Origin: Clostridia bacterium
GTDB taxonomy: Bacteria; Bacillota; Clostridia; Oscillospirales; UBA644
DNA: 28,274 bases
Direction: 5' to 3'
Assembly: GCA_014872655.1 (NCBI GenBank)
Contig: WHHJ01000022.1
Coordinates: 1 to 28,274 of the forward strand
Part shown: positions 8,031-16,027 of the stretch, in pieces
How positions within the stretch are numbered: position 1 is the first letter of the stretch
Layout: the number at the start of each line of letters is the position of its first letter
Program-made: the position numbers and the translations under genes
Notes under the pieces: generated by a model
Told to the model about the DNA's origin: nothing
Seen by the model: only the letters and a program-made list of their open reading frames with translations
Databases searched by the model: none

Positions 8031-8667
8031 CGGACAGAATCATGTCCGGATCGTCGATTGTGCTTGCGGAAAGTCTTACTTGTCTTTTATTTTAAATTAT
8101 TATTTGTGGGAAGAACGGCATATTAAAGCCGATTTTACGGGGATCGATATCAAAGAAAATGTGATTCGTGACAGCCAGCAGATTGCGCAGGATCTCGGTT
8201 ATCGTAATATGCATTTTATTTGCGAGGATTTGCGTACTTATGACGGTCCCAGACCGGATGCGGTAATCAGTTTACACGCTTGTGATACGGCTACAGATAT
8301 GGCTTTAGGCTTTGCAATCCGACATCAGGCCCGTCATATTATCTGTGTTCCGTGTTGTCATAAAGAATTATTGGATCAGTATCAAAAGCCGGATTTGGAG
8401 CCGATTTTAAAGCACGGTGTTTTTCATAGCCGGATGAACGATATTTTAACGGACGGATTGCGTTGTTTAAAGTTAGAAGCTTGCGGGTATCAGGTATCCT
8501 GTGTAGAGTATTGTTCTCCGTTAGATACGCCGAAAAATTTATTGATTCGTGCAGAGAAAACGGCGGATAAAAACGAAGCGGCTGAGGCGGAGTACCGCAG
8601 GTTACTTCGAGAATGGCATGTTCGGCCATCGATAGAGTATTATTCAGTTAAATCAGAGCAGATATAA
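8005..8667 (+). CDS. SAM-dependent methyltransferase, C-terminal catalytic part (frame broken)
   Basis: This frame holds the class I methyltransferase core: motif I VDCACGKSYLSF, the acidic strand GIDIKEN that binds the SAM ribose, then SLHACDTATD and a PCCHKEL motif typical of the family. It lacks its own good ribosome binding site. It can begin at TTG 8005 or, more plausibly if translated separately, at ATG 8023, which overlaps the upstream TGA and would suit reinitiation. More likely it is the second half of one gene of about 380 residues with the preceding frame. It ends 18 bases before pyk and should be cotranscribed with it. The substrate (RNA, protein or small molecule) cannot be told from the sequence. 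Confidence 0.8.
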   Translation: MDLIGNMFDGQNHVRIVDCACGKSYLSFILNYYLWEERHIKADFTGIDIKENVIRDSQQIAQDLGYRNMHFICEDLRTYDGPRPDAVISLHACDTATDMALGFAIRHQARHIICVPCCHKELLDQYQKPDLEPILKHGVFHSRMNDILTDGLRCLKLEACGYQVSCVEYCSPLDTPKNLLIRAEKTADKNEAAEAEYRRLLREWHVRPSIEYYSVKSEQI

Positions 8668-8685
8668 ATCAACGGGGGAATATTT

Positions 8686-10434
8686 ATGAGGAAGACAAAA
8701 ATCATTTGTACATTAGGTCCTGCGACCAACAAAGATAGTGTTGTTCGAGAGCTGATGTTGGCGGGTATGAATGTTGCCCGATTCAATTTTTCGCATTCTA
8801 CGCAGGCGGAGCATAAAGCCTGTTTTGAGCAGCTGGTGCGGATTCGGGAAGAATTGGGGCTGCCTGTTGCGGCTTTATTGGATACAAAAGGGCCGGAAAT
8901 TCGGCTGAAAAAGTTTGAAAAAGGATTTGTGGAACTGTCTCCTGGTGATATGATCACATTTACGACCAAAGATGTGATAGGCAATGAGTCTGTTTGCTCG
9001 ATCACGTATCAAGATTTTCCAAAAGATGTTCGTCCCGGAACAAAAATTCTGGTGGATGACGGATTGGTTGAGTTGGAAGTAGAGAAGGTAAAAGGGGGCG
9101 ATGTTGTTTGTCGCGCCATTAACGGCGGTCGGCTCGCTGACAATAAAAGCGTGAATGTTCCGGATGTCCATTTGTCTATTCCGTTCATGAGTGAACAGGA
9201 TAAAAGCGATATCATTTTCGGTGCAAAACTGGGATTTGATTTTATTGCGGCCTCCTTTACTCGTTGTGCCAACGATATTATCGAGATTCGTGAATTGCTG
9301 GAAAAAGAAGGGATTCACGATATTAAAATTATTGCTAAGATTGAAAACATGGAAGGCGTGAACAATGCGGACGAGATCCTTCGGTTTGCCGATGGTCTGA
9401 TGGTGGCAAGAGGCGATTTAGGTGTTGAAGTTCCGTTGGAGGATATTCCTGCCATCCAAAAGCATCTGATTACAAAGGCTTACCGTGCTGGCAAAATTGT
9501 TATTACGGCTACGCAGATGTTGGATTCTATGGCAAAAAATCCGCGTCCGACACGGGCAGAGGCTACAGACGTAGCAAATGCTGTTTATGATAATACCTCT
9601 GCGATTATGCTTTCCGGCGAAACGGCAAACGGAATGTATCCGATTGAAGCTGTGCGGACCATGTCAAGGATTGCGGAACGTGCGGAGCAGGACATTGATT
9701 ATATTTTTCGTTTTGATCAATTTTCTCAGATTAAGTGTGCGGATGTAACCAATGCGATTTCTCATGCAGCCTGTACTACGGCGCATGATTTGGGGGCCAA
9801 AGCCATTATCACGGTGACAAAATCCGGGTATACTGTCAGTGAGATTTCCAAATTCCGGCCGAAGCCGATGATTATCGCATTAACAACTTCCGAACGAGTT
9901 TGCCGGCAGATGAATTTGTTCTGGGGCGTTGTTCCGTTAATGATCGATGAAAAACGGACTACGGACGAATTATTTGAGCACGCAGTGGACATTGCTCATG
10001 CAAAGGGCTATGTGGACAACGGCGATTTGGTTGTGTTGACGGCTGGTGCTCCAGTCGGTATCTCTGGAACAACAAACTTGTTAAAAGTACACGTGGTTGG
10101 AAAGATTCTTGTTTCAGGTACAGGGGTCAACAATCGCAGCGTAGCGGCAAAATTGTGTGTATGCAAAAATGCAGAAGAAGCGTTGCAAAAGTTTCAGTCT
10201 GATGAGATATTGGTCATTCCTTACACTACAAACGAATTGTTCGGCTTGCTAAAACATGCCAAAGGGATCGTGACGGAAACGGACGGGCTAAATTCCCATG
10301 CAGCTATTGCTGGGTTGGCATTGGATATCCCGGTTGTTGTTGGTGCAAAAAATGCCACTAAAATATTAAAAGACGGCGTTATTGTGAATCTGGATGCCGG
10401 ACACGGTGTCGTTTGCAGTTCTACTTCAAAATAA
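8686..10434 (+). CDS. pyk: Pyruvate kinase with C-terminal PEP-utiliser-like domain
   Basis: Pyruvate kinase converts phosphoenolpyruvate and ADP to pyruvate and ATP, the last step of glycolysis. The 582-residue protein has the N-terminal barrel (substrate site FNFSH, DTKGPEIR, the catalytic-lysine region IIAKIENMEG, ARGDLGVE, MLSGETA), the C-terminal allosteric domain, and an added phosphohistidine-swivel-like domain near residues 490-580 with LNSHAAIAG. This extra domain is usual in Bacillus and Clostridia pyruvate kinases, hence the length above 470. A GGGGGA ribosome binding site precedes the ATG. It follows the methyltransferase gene without a terminator and is closed by its own hairpin. 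In many Clostridia pyk sits beside pfkA; no pfkA is present here. Confidence 0.97.
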   Translation: MRKTKIICTLGPATNKDSVVRELMLAGMNVARFNFSHSTQAEHKACFEQLVRIREELGLPVAALLDTKGPEIRLKKFEKGFVELSPGDMITFTTKDVIGNESVCSITYQDFPKDVRPGTKILVDDGLVELEVEKVKGGDVVCRAINGGRLADNKSVNVPDVHLSIPFMSEQDKSDIIFGAKLGFDFIAASFTRCANDIIEIRELLEKEGIHDIKIIAKIENMEGVNNADEILRFADGLMVARGDLGVEVPLEDIPAIQKHLITKAYRAGKIVITATQMLDSMAKNPRPTRAEATDVANAVYDNTSAIMLSGETANGMYPIEAVRTMSRIAERAEQDIDYIFRFDQFSQIKCADVTNAISHAACTTAHDLGAKAIITVTKSGYTVSEISKFRPKPMIIALTTSERVCRQMNLFWGVVPLMIDEKRTTDELFEHAVDIAHAKGYVDNGDLVVLTAGAPVGISGTTNLLKVHVVGKILVSGTGVNNRSVAAKLCVCKNAEEALQKFQSDEILVIPYTTNELFGLLKHAKGIVTETDGLNSHAAIAGLALDIPVVVGAKNATKILKDGVIVNLDAGHGVVCSSTSK

Positions 10435-10437
10435 AAA

Positions 10438-10480
10438 GAATATCCGCAGACAAGATTTGTTCTGCGGATGTTATTTTTTT
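10438..10480 (+). terminator. Intrinsic terminator after pyk
   Basis: ATCCGCAGA pairs with TCTGCGGAT around a ten-base loop, extended by weaker outer pairs, and is followed by TTATTTTTTT. It directly follows the pyk stop. Confidence 0.9.
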
Positions 10481-10500
10481 GCTAACTTTAAAAAAAAGAC

Positions 10501-10529
10501 TTGATTTTTGGTGGAAAAACTGGTACTAT
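10501..10529 (+). promoter_or_regulatory. Sigma-A promoter of the rpiR-cmk-ispH operon
   Basis: TTGATT (10501-10506) and TACTAT (10524-10529) are 17 bases apart, with TGG before the -10. Predicted transcription begins near 10536. That is downstream of the possible GTG at 10508, so it supports the start of the regulator at 10562. Confidence 0.75.
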
Positions 10530-10561
10530 ATATGTATCTATGTAAAATCGAGGAAGTTCGT

Positions 10562-11422
10562 ATGAATGGGAGTCTTACTGATTTTTTGAGAAATGAAATG
10601 CAATCTTTTTCAAAAAGTCATCGGATGCTTGCCGAATATATTTTAAGCAATTATGATAAGGCCGCTTTTATGACTGCTGCAAAGCTGGGGAAAGTGGTAA
10701 ATGTCAGTGAATCCACCGTAATTCGATTTGCGAATATGCTGGGATATGACGGATATCCGGAATTACAGGAAGCATTGCTGAAAACAGCGCATAATAAGAT
10801 GACGGTCGCGCAGCGTCTACAGGTCACTAAAGACCGAATCGGCGATAGTGATGTGCTTACGGGTGTTCTTCAGGCGGATATGGACAAGATCCGTGTTACG
10901 TTGGACAAGACCGACAGTAAAACATTTCAGGCCGTTGTAGATTGTATTTTGCAGGCAGAACATATTTATATTATCGGCGTGCGCAGTTCTTCGTCTCTTG
11001 CGGAGTTTTTAGGGTTTTATCTCAATTTGATGTTTGACAATGTTAAAATTGTGGGAACGTCCGGCGTGAGTGAAGTTTATGAACAGGTTCTTCATATTAA
11101 AAAAGAAGATGTTATTATTTGCATCAGTTATCCTCGATATTCAAACCGAACGATTAAGGCGATGAAATTTGCCGGTTTACGCGGGGCACGCGTGATTGCG
11201 TTGACGGATGATAAATCATCCCCGTTATGTGCCTGTGCGGATTACAGCCTTTTTGCGAAAAGTGATATGACGTCGTTTGTAGATTCTTTGGTTGCACCGT
11301 TGAGTTTGGTCAATGCCATTATTGCGGCGTTAGCCATTCGAAAAGAAAAAGATTTAACCCATGTGCTGCAGGAATTAGAAGATATTTGGGATGAAAATCA
11401 GGTGTATGATGAAAAGTCCTGA
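10562..11422 (+). CDS. MurR/RpiR family transcriptional regulator
   Basis: This protein has an N-terminal RpiR-type helix-turn-helix (residues about 1-75, with the recognition region VSESTVIRFANMLGYDGYPE) and a C-terminal SIS sugar-phosphate-binding domain (about 120-250, IIGVRSSSSLAEF, CISYPRYS). Such regulators sense phosphosugars and control sugar or amino-sugar genes. The start at ATG 10562 is chosen because a GAGGAAG site precedes it and because the promoter would place the earlier GTG before the transcript start. It is the first gene of an operon whose other members make CMP-kinase, phosphatidate and isoprenoid precursors. No sugar gene is adjacent, so the regulated genes and ligand are unknown; autoregulation of this operon is possible. 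It overlaps the next gene. Confidence 0.92.
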   Translation: MNGSLTDFLRNEMQSFSKSHRMLAEYILSNYDKAAFMTAAKLGKVVNVSESTVIRFANMLGYDGYPELQEALLKTAHNKMTVAQRLQVTKDRIGDSDVLTGVLQADMDKIRVTLDKTDSKTFQAVVDCILQAEHIYIIGVRSSSSLAEFLGFYLNLMFDNVKIVGTSGVSEVYEQVLHIKKEDVIICISYPRYSNRTIKAMKFAGLRGARVIALTDDKSSPLCACADYSLFAKSDMTSFVDSLVAPLSLVNAIIAALAIRKEKDLTHVLQELEDIWDENQVYDEKS

Positions 11423-12638
11423 TTGTATTGTTATCGGCGCCGGAGCCGCTGGGATGATGTGTGCTATAACAGCTGCGGAAATGGGTAAAAAAGTCCTTTT
11501 AATCGAAAAAAATAAAGTGTTTGGAAAAAAATTGCGAATTACCGGAAAAGGTCGGTGTAATGTCACGAACGATTGTGATGCAGACACTTTTTTTGCCAAC
11601 GTGGTGCATCATCCCGCTTTTTTACGCAGTGCATATGCTTCTTTTTCCTGTTATGATACGATGGCCTTTTTTGAACGTTTAGGTGTGCCGTTAAAAACCG
11701 AACGGGGTGGAAGAGTTTTTCCGGTCTCCGATCGTGCATCGGATATTGTACAAGCTTTAACTGACCGGTTGCAGCAGCTGGATGTCAGCGTTGTTCATGC
11801 GGAAGCAGAGAGCATTTGTGTTACGGACGGCCGGATTTCCGGAGTTCGATTAAAAACGGGAGAGGTTTTATCTGAGAGTCGTGTAGTTCTTGCTTGCGGC
11901 GGCGCGTCTTATCCCGCAACGGGATCTGACGGGACGGGTTATCGGATAGCGGCTGATTGCGGACATACGATTGTTCCGCTAACGCCTTCGCTGGTTCCGG
12001 TTGAGTTGACTCCGGTAGAATTATGCCGGCAACTGCAAGGCCTTTCTTTGCGTAATGTCGCAATTCGGCTGGTTCGAAACGGAGAGATTGTTTATCGGGA
12101 TTTCGGCGAAATGCTGTTTACACATTTTGGGGTTTCCGGCCCAATTATATTGAGCGCAAGCACGGTTGCACAGTGTGGAGATATCTTAGAGATTGATTTG
12201 AAGCCTGCGCTTGATTTTGAACAACTGGATAAGCGTGTTTGCCATGATTTTGCGCATTATGTCAATAAAAATTTATCCAATGCGCTGGGCGATTTGTTGC
12301 CTTCCAAGATGATTCCGGTCATGATTGAGGCGGCAGGGCTTTCTGCATACCAAAAGGTGCATGATATCACAAAAAGTCAGCGCCAAACGTTGGTTCGTCT
12401 GTTAAAGAATTTTTCTTTTACCGTAATGGGGTTACGCCCGATTGCGGAGGCCATTGTAACGGCCGGCGGTGTGGATGTTCGACAGGTAAACCCAAAAGAT
12501 ATGCAGTCCAGGTTGGTAAAAGGGCTTTATTTTGCAGGGGAAATCCTGGATGTGGATGCTTATACCGGAGGCTTTAATTTACAGATCGCCTTTTCGACAG
12601 GTTATAAGGCGGGATTAGGCCTCGCCGCTTCGGAATAA
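11409..12638 (+). CDS. HI0933/YhiN-family NAD(P)/FAD-dependent oxidoreductase
   Basis: A complete flavoprotein of about 409 residues. It begins with the dinucleotide-binding IGAGAAGMM motif, then TGKGRCNVTN, GRVFPVSDRASDI, the second glycine-rich segment ACGGASYPATGSDGTGY, and a C-terminal GLYFAGEILDVDAYTGGFNLQIAFSTG that closes the FAD site. The family includes HI0933, E. coli YhiN and the BaiN protein of Clostridium scindens; its general substrate is not settled, so no function is given here. ATG is possible at 11391, 11406 or 11409; 11409 gives the family-typical beginning MKSPDCIVIG, with AGGTG just before. It overlaps the regulator by 14 bases, suggesting translational coupling, and lies 19 bases before cmk, a neighbourhood I recall as common in Clostridia. 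Confidence 0.92.
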   Translation: MKSPDCIVIGAGAAGMMCAITAAEMGKKVLLIEKNKVFGKKLRITGKGRCNVTNDCDADTFFANVVHHPAFLRSAYASFSCYDTMAFFERLGVPLKTERGGRVFPVSDRASDIVQALTDRLQQLDVSVVHAEAESICVTDGRISGVRLKTGEVLSESRVVLACGGASYPATGSDGTGYRIAADCGHTIVPLTPSLVPVELTPVELCRQLQGLSLRNVAIRLVRNGEIVYRDFGEMLFTHFGVSGPIILSASTVAQCGDILEIDLKPALDFEQLDKRVCHDFAHYVNKNLSNALGDLLPSKMIPVMIEAAGLSAYQKVHDITKSQRQTLVRLLKNFSFTVMGLRPIAEAIVTAGGVDVRQVNPKDMQSRLVKGLYFAGEILDVDAYTGGFNLQIAFSTGYKAGLGLAASE

Positions 12639-12657
12639 AAATAAGGGAGTGTAAAGT

Positions 12658-13335
12658 TTGGGGTATCAAATTGCGATTGACGGTCCGTCCGGGGCCGGAA
12701 AAAGCAGTCTGGCGAAAGCACTGGCAAAAGAGTTTTCGTTTTTATATGTTGATACAGGGGCCCTGTATCGCGCCATCGGGCTATATTGCTTGCGAAAAGG
12801 AATTGATACCAAGCAAGCACAGCAAGTCGTTGCTCAATTAGATGAGATTCAGGTTGAGCTGAGGCGTTTAGACGGGGTTCAGCATGTTTATTTAAACGGT
12901 GAAGATGTTTCCGAGCAAATTCGTACGCCGGCCGGAGCCGCGGCTGCGTCTGATGTTTCTGCTGTTGCGGAAGTGCGACAGTTTCTTTTAGACTTGCAGC
13001 GTTCGGTTGCAAAAACGCATAACGTAATCATGGACGGGCGAGATATCGGAACGGTGGTATTACCCGACGCGGATGTGAAGTTGTTCTTAACGGCGGCCCC
13101 CGAGGTTCGTGCTCATAGACGTTATGAGGAACTGCTGCAAAAAGGGAAAGCGGATACCTGTTCTTATGATGAAATTCTTGCTTTAATTAAACAGCGTGAT
13201 TTACAGGACAGTACCCGTGCCATCGCACCGTTGAAGTGCGCCGAAGATGCACAGGTTTTGGATAATTCGGAGATTGATTTTGACCAAACCGTACAGCAGG
13301 CGGTAAAAATGATAAGGAGCAAGATCGATGTATAA
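12658..13335 (+). CDS. cmk: Cytidylate kinase
   Basis: Cmk phosphorylates CMP and dCMP with ATP, recycling CMP released by phospholipid and RNA turnover. The 225 residues match the family: P-loop GPSGAGKSS near the N terminus, the YVDTGALYRA substrate motif, MDGRDIGTVVLPDADVKLFL, and the lid RDLQDSTRAIAPL. The start codon is TTG, supported by an AAGGGAG ribosome binding site eight bases before and by the exact family N terminus; no ATG fits. The gene overlaps plsC by eight bases and the plsC ribosome binding site lies inside it. Confidence 0.96.
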   Translation: MGYQIAIDGPSGAGKSSLAKALAKEFSFLYVDTGALYRAIGLYCLRKGIDTKQAQQVVAQLDEIQVELRRLDGVQHVYLNGEDVSEQIRTPAGAAAASDVSAVAEVRQFLLDLQRSVAKTHNVIMDGRDIGTVVLPDADVKLFLTAAPEVRAHRRYEELLQKGKADTCSYDEILALIKQRDLQDSTRAIAPLKCAEDAQVLDNSEIDFDQTVQQAVKMIRSKIDV

Positions 13336-13903
13336 TTCTGCACGTGTTCTTTTTTGGCTGTATCTGCACTTGTTTAATCGATACAAAGTAGTCGGCAAGG
13401 AGAATATCGTTTGGGACGGACCTACGATTGTGTACGGAAACCATTCTTCGGATTTTGATATTTTCTTGTTGACCGTTACTTTTCGGCGTCATATCTACTT
13501 TATGGCAAAAAAATCTTTATTTGAAACGCCGATTGTAAAATGGTTTGTCAAGGCGTATAAGGCATTTCCGGTAGACCGAAACAAAAATGATTTAGCCGCT
13601 ATTAAGACGGCGTTGAGACTGTTGAAGGACGGCAAGCAGGTCGGCATCTTTCCGGAAGGCACACGGGTGCTGGATGAACAGGATTCTAACGCAAAAGGCG
13701 GCGTTGCGATGTTTGCGTACAAAACCGGGGCGACTTTGGTCCCTGTTCGGATGAAGTATAAGCGCAGATTGAATTTGTTTAACCGATATGATGTGATTAT
13801 CGGAAAACCGATTCGTCCCGAAGAGCTGGGTATTGTTCATGGTACTTCGGATGAATATAAGGCAGTCGGAACAAGGCTGATGGAACATGTCTATGAGCTT
13901 TGA
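13328..13903 (+). CDS. plsC: 1-acyl-sn-glycerol-3-phosphate acyltransferase
   Basis: PlsC transfers a fatty acyl chain to lysophosphatidic acid, giving phosphatidic acid for membrane lipids. The 191-residue protein has the acyltransferase motifs in order: GNHSSDFD (the HX4D catalytic motif), the AFPVDRN block and FPEGTR. A hydrophobic segment lies at the N terminus, as is usual for this membrane-bound enzyme. The start ATG overlaps the end of cmk and has AAGGAG upstream. The end overlaps ispH by 17 bases. The cmk-plsC-ispH order is common in Clostridia. Confidence 0.94.
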   Translation: MYNSARVLFWLYLHLFNRYKVVGKENIVWDGPTIVYGNHSSDFDIFLLTVTFRRHIYFMAKKSLFETPIVKWFVKAYKAFPVDRNKNDLAAIKTALRLLKDGKQVGIFPEGTRVLDEQDSNAKGGVAMFAYKTGATLVPVRMKYKRRLNLFNRYDVIIGKPIRPEELGIVHGTSDEYKAVGTRLMEHVYEL

Positions 13904-15875
13904 GATCGTACAGACGGAAAGCATCGGTTTTTGTTTCGGTGTCAGCCGCGCCATTGAAGCATTGGAGCATGCGCTTAAAACCAATCAATCGGGGCGAAAG
14001 ATCTATACTTTTGGCCAGATTGTGCACAATCAAACCATCAATGATCAGTTGCGGCAAAAGGGCGTTATCGTTACAGAAGATCCGGCATTGATCGATCCGG
14101 GCAGTTTGGTTTTTATTCGAGCGCACGGTGTTGGTCGAGAGGTGATGCAGGCACTTCGGCAAAGAGGCGTTGAGATTGTAGATCAAACCTGTCCGAAGGT
14201 TAAACGCATTCAAAAAATTGCTTCTGAGAGTGAAAATCTGATTATTGCAGGTGATATTGCACATCCGGAAGTGATCGGAATTGTAGGAAATGCTAAAAAT
14301 AATTTTTTTGTCGTCAAAGATATTGACGAATTAAAAAAAATATTGCATAATAATATAGATAAAGAGGAAAAATATACCTTTGTCGCTCAAACCACATTTC
14401 ATGTCGGATTATTTGAGCAAATGGTACAATTGGTTCGGGATTATGATAATATCGAGGTCGTTGATACAATTTGCACGGCCACGTCCGATCGGCAAGCACA
14501 AGTGGAGCAATTATCCAAACAAGTGGATGCCATGATTATTATCGGCGGCAAGAACAGTTCTAATACCAAAAAACTGTATCAGATCGCGTCCCAGAATTGT
14601 CCTTCGTTTCATATTGAAACGTTTCAAGAGCTACCCACAGATATTGGTAAGTATAAAAAAATAGGGTTGTCTACTGGTGCATCCACACACCGTAGTGCAA
14701 TCGAGGAGGTTATTGTTAACATGGTAAACGAAAACGACGAAAAGGTTGTAGGTGTTGAAGAGGATATGGTTTTTGACGATAAGGCCATAGACGCTTATGA
14801 CAAACGAATTCACAACGGAGAAAAAATTGAAGGAACAATCTGTGCAATCAACGGTACAGAGATCCAAGTGGATTTGGGTACGAAACATGCAGGCTTCATT
14901 CCTTCCGAGGAATTCAACGGAGATGAAAAGCCTGTAGAAATCGGGGACAAAATCGAAGCCTTCGTTGTAAAAGTAAACGACGCGGAAGGAACCGTTCAAC
15001 TTTCTAAGGCAAAACTTGATATGGTAAAAGGAATGGAAAAAATCAAGGCAGCTAAAGAAAGCGGCGAGATTTGTCAAGGAAAAGTTGCGCAGGTTGTTAA
15101 AGGCGGCTTGGTTGTAATTGTCAATAAAATTCGCGTTTTTGTTCCTGCGTCATTGGCAACATTGCGCAGAACAGAAGACTTGAGTGATATGGCTGGGCAG
15201 GATGTCCGTCTTCGGATTATCGAAGTAGAAGAAGCTGGCCGGAGAACCCGCATTATCGGTTCGATTAAATCGGTTCTGAAAGAAGAACGTGAAAAGGAAC
15301 AGGCTGCTGTTTGGGCCGGCATTGAAGTTGGAAAGAAATACACAGGTACGGTAAAATCTATTGCTGCATTTGGTGCGTTTGTGGATATTGGTGGGGTAGA
15401 CGGACTGGTGCATATTACAGATTTGTCCTGGGGTAGAATTAAGAGTCCGGCTGATGTGGTAAGTGTCGGAGATGTAATTGAGGTTGAAGTAAAAGCGGTA
15501 GACCTTGAAAACAAGAAAATTTCTCTTACATATAAAAAGACAGAAGACAATCCTTGGGTAATATTAAAGACCAAATATAACGAAGGCGATGTAGCAGATG
15601 TTACGGTTCTTAAAATTATGCCGTACGGCGCATTCGTTAATGTGATCCCGGGTATTGACGGCTTAATCCATATTTCTCAGTTAGCAAATCATCGGGTAGA
15701 AAATGTTTCCGATGTGCTGACTGTTGGTCAGACGGTGCAGGCAAAAATCACAGAAATTGATTATGAGAACAAAAAAATCAGTTTGTCCATCCGCGCACTG
15801 TTGCAGCAGGAAGAGGAAGAAGCTGAAGAAGAGCCGCCGATGGAAATCACATCCGAAACTCCGGTAGAAGAATAA
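13887..15875 (+). CDS. ispH-rpsA: Fusion of HMBPP reductase (IspH) and ribosomal protein S1
   Basis: A 662-residue two-part protein. Residues 1 to about 278 are IspH, the iron-sulfur enzyme making IPP and DMAPP in the MEP isoprenoid pathway. All three cluster cysteines are seen (GFCFGV Cys16, DQTCPK Cys102, DTICTAT Cys196), with IVHN, HPE and AQTT. Residues about 313-640 are four S1 RNA-binding repeats, the third and fourth most typical (FGAFVDI, YGAFVNV), followed by an acidic tail. IspH-S1 fusions are known in Clostridia. An internal ATG at 14721 (Met279) lies 11 bases after GAGGAGGT, so free S1 could also be made; however, that sequence also encodes the conserved IEEV of IspH. The start overlaps plsC (ATG 13887; 13893 is an alternative). 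It is the last gene of its operon. Confidence 0.96.
   Translation: MSMSFEIVQTESIGFCFGVSRAIEALEHALKTNQSGRKIYTFGQIVHNQTINDQLRQKGVIVTEDPALIDPGSLVFIRAHGVGREVMQALRQRGVEIVDQTCPKVKRIQKIASESENLIIAGDIAHPEVIGIVGNAKNNFFVVKDIDELKKILHNNIDKEEKYTFVAQTTFHVGLFEQMVQLVRDYDNIEVVDTICTATSDRQAQVEQLSKQVDAMIIIGGKNSSNTKKLYQIASQNCPSFHIETFQELPTDIGKYKKIGLSTGASTHRSAIEEVIVNMVNENDEKVVGVEEDMVFDDKAIDAYDKRIHNGEKIEGTICAINGTEIQVDLGTKHAGFIPSEEFNGDEKPVEIGDKIEAFVVKVNDAEGTVQLSKAKLDMVKGMEKIKAAKESGEICQGKVAQVVKGGLVVIVNKIRVFVPASLATLRRTEDLSDMAGQDVRLRIIEVEEAGRRTRIIGSIKSVLKEEREKEQAAVWAGIEVGKKYTGTVKSIAAFGAFVDIGGVDGLVHITDLSWGRIKSPADVVSVGDVIEVEVKAVDLENKKISLTYKKTEDNPWVILKTKYNEGDVADVTVLKIMPYGAFVNVIPGIDGLIHISQLANHRVENVSDVLTVGQTVQAKITEIDYENKKISLSIRALLQQEEEEAEEEPPMEITSETPVEE
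14703..14723 (+). promoter_or_regulatory. Possible internal translation start for free ribosomal protein S1
   Basis: GAGGAGGT at 14703-14710 is a near-perfect Shine-Dalgarno sequence and ATG 14721 is in frame at the IspH/S1 boundary. The spacing is somewhat long, and the same bases encode a conserved IspH motif, so use of this start is unproven. Confidence 0.4.
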
Positions 15876-15894
15876 TAAAAATTTAATGATTTGC

Positions 15895-15933
15895 AATCCC
15901 CGTTATCAGCCGATTACGGGGATTCTTTTTTTT
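15895..15933 (+). terminator. Intrinsic terminator after ispH-rpsA
   Basis: AATCCCCGT pairs with ACGGGGATT around a twelve-base loop, followed by C and eight T. It lies 20 bases after the stop. Confidence 0.93.
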
Positions 15934-15954
15934 CTGTAAAATTGCAGGGGTCTC

Positions 15955-15983
15955 TTGACCGTGGTGCTATTTGGTGGTATAAT
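15955..15983 (+). promoter_or_regulatory. Sigma-A promoter of the hprK-murB-whiA-dnaE operon
   Basis: TTGACC (15955-15960) and TATAAT (15978-15983) are 17 bases apart, with a TGG extended element. hprK starts 45 bases downstream with AGGAGG. Confidence 0.9.
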
Positions 15984-16027
15984 AAATTGAGATAGAAATT
16001 TTTTTAAAAACGCAGGAGGAAGCATCG

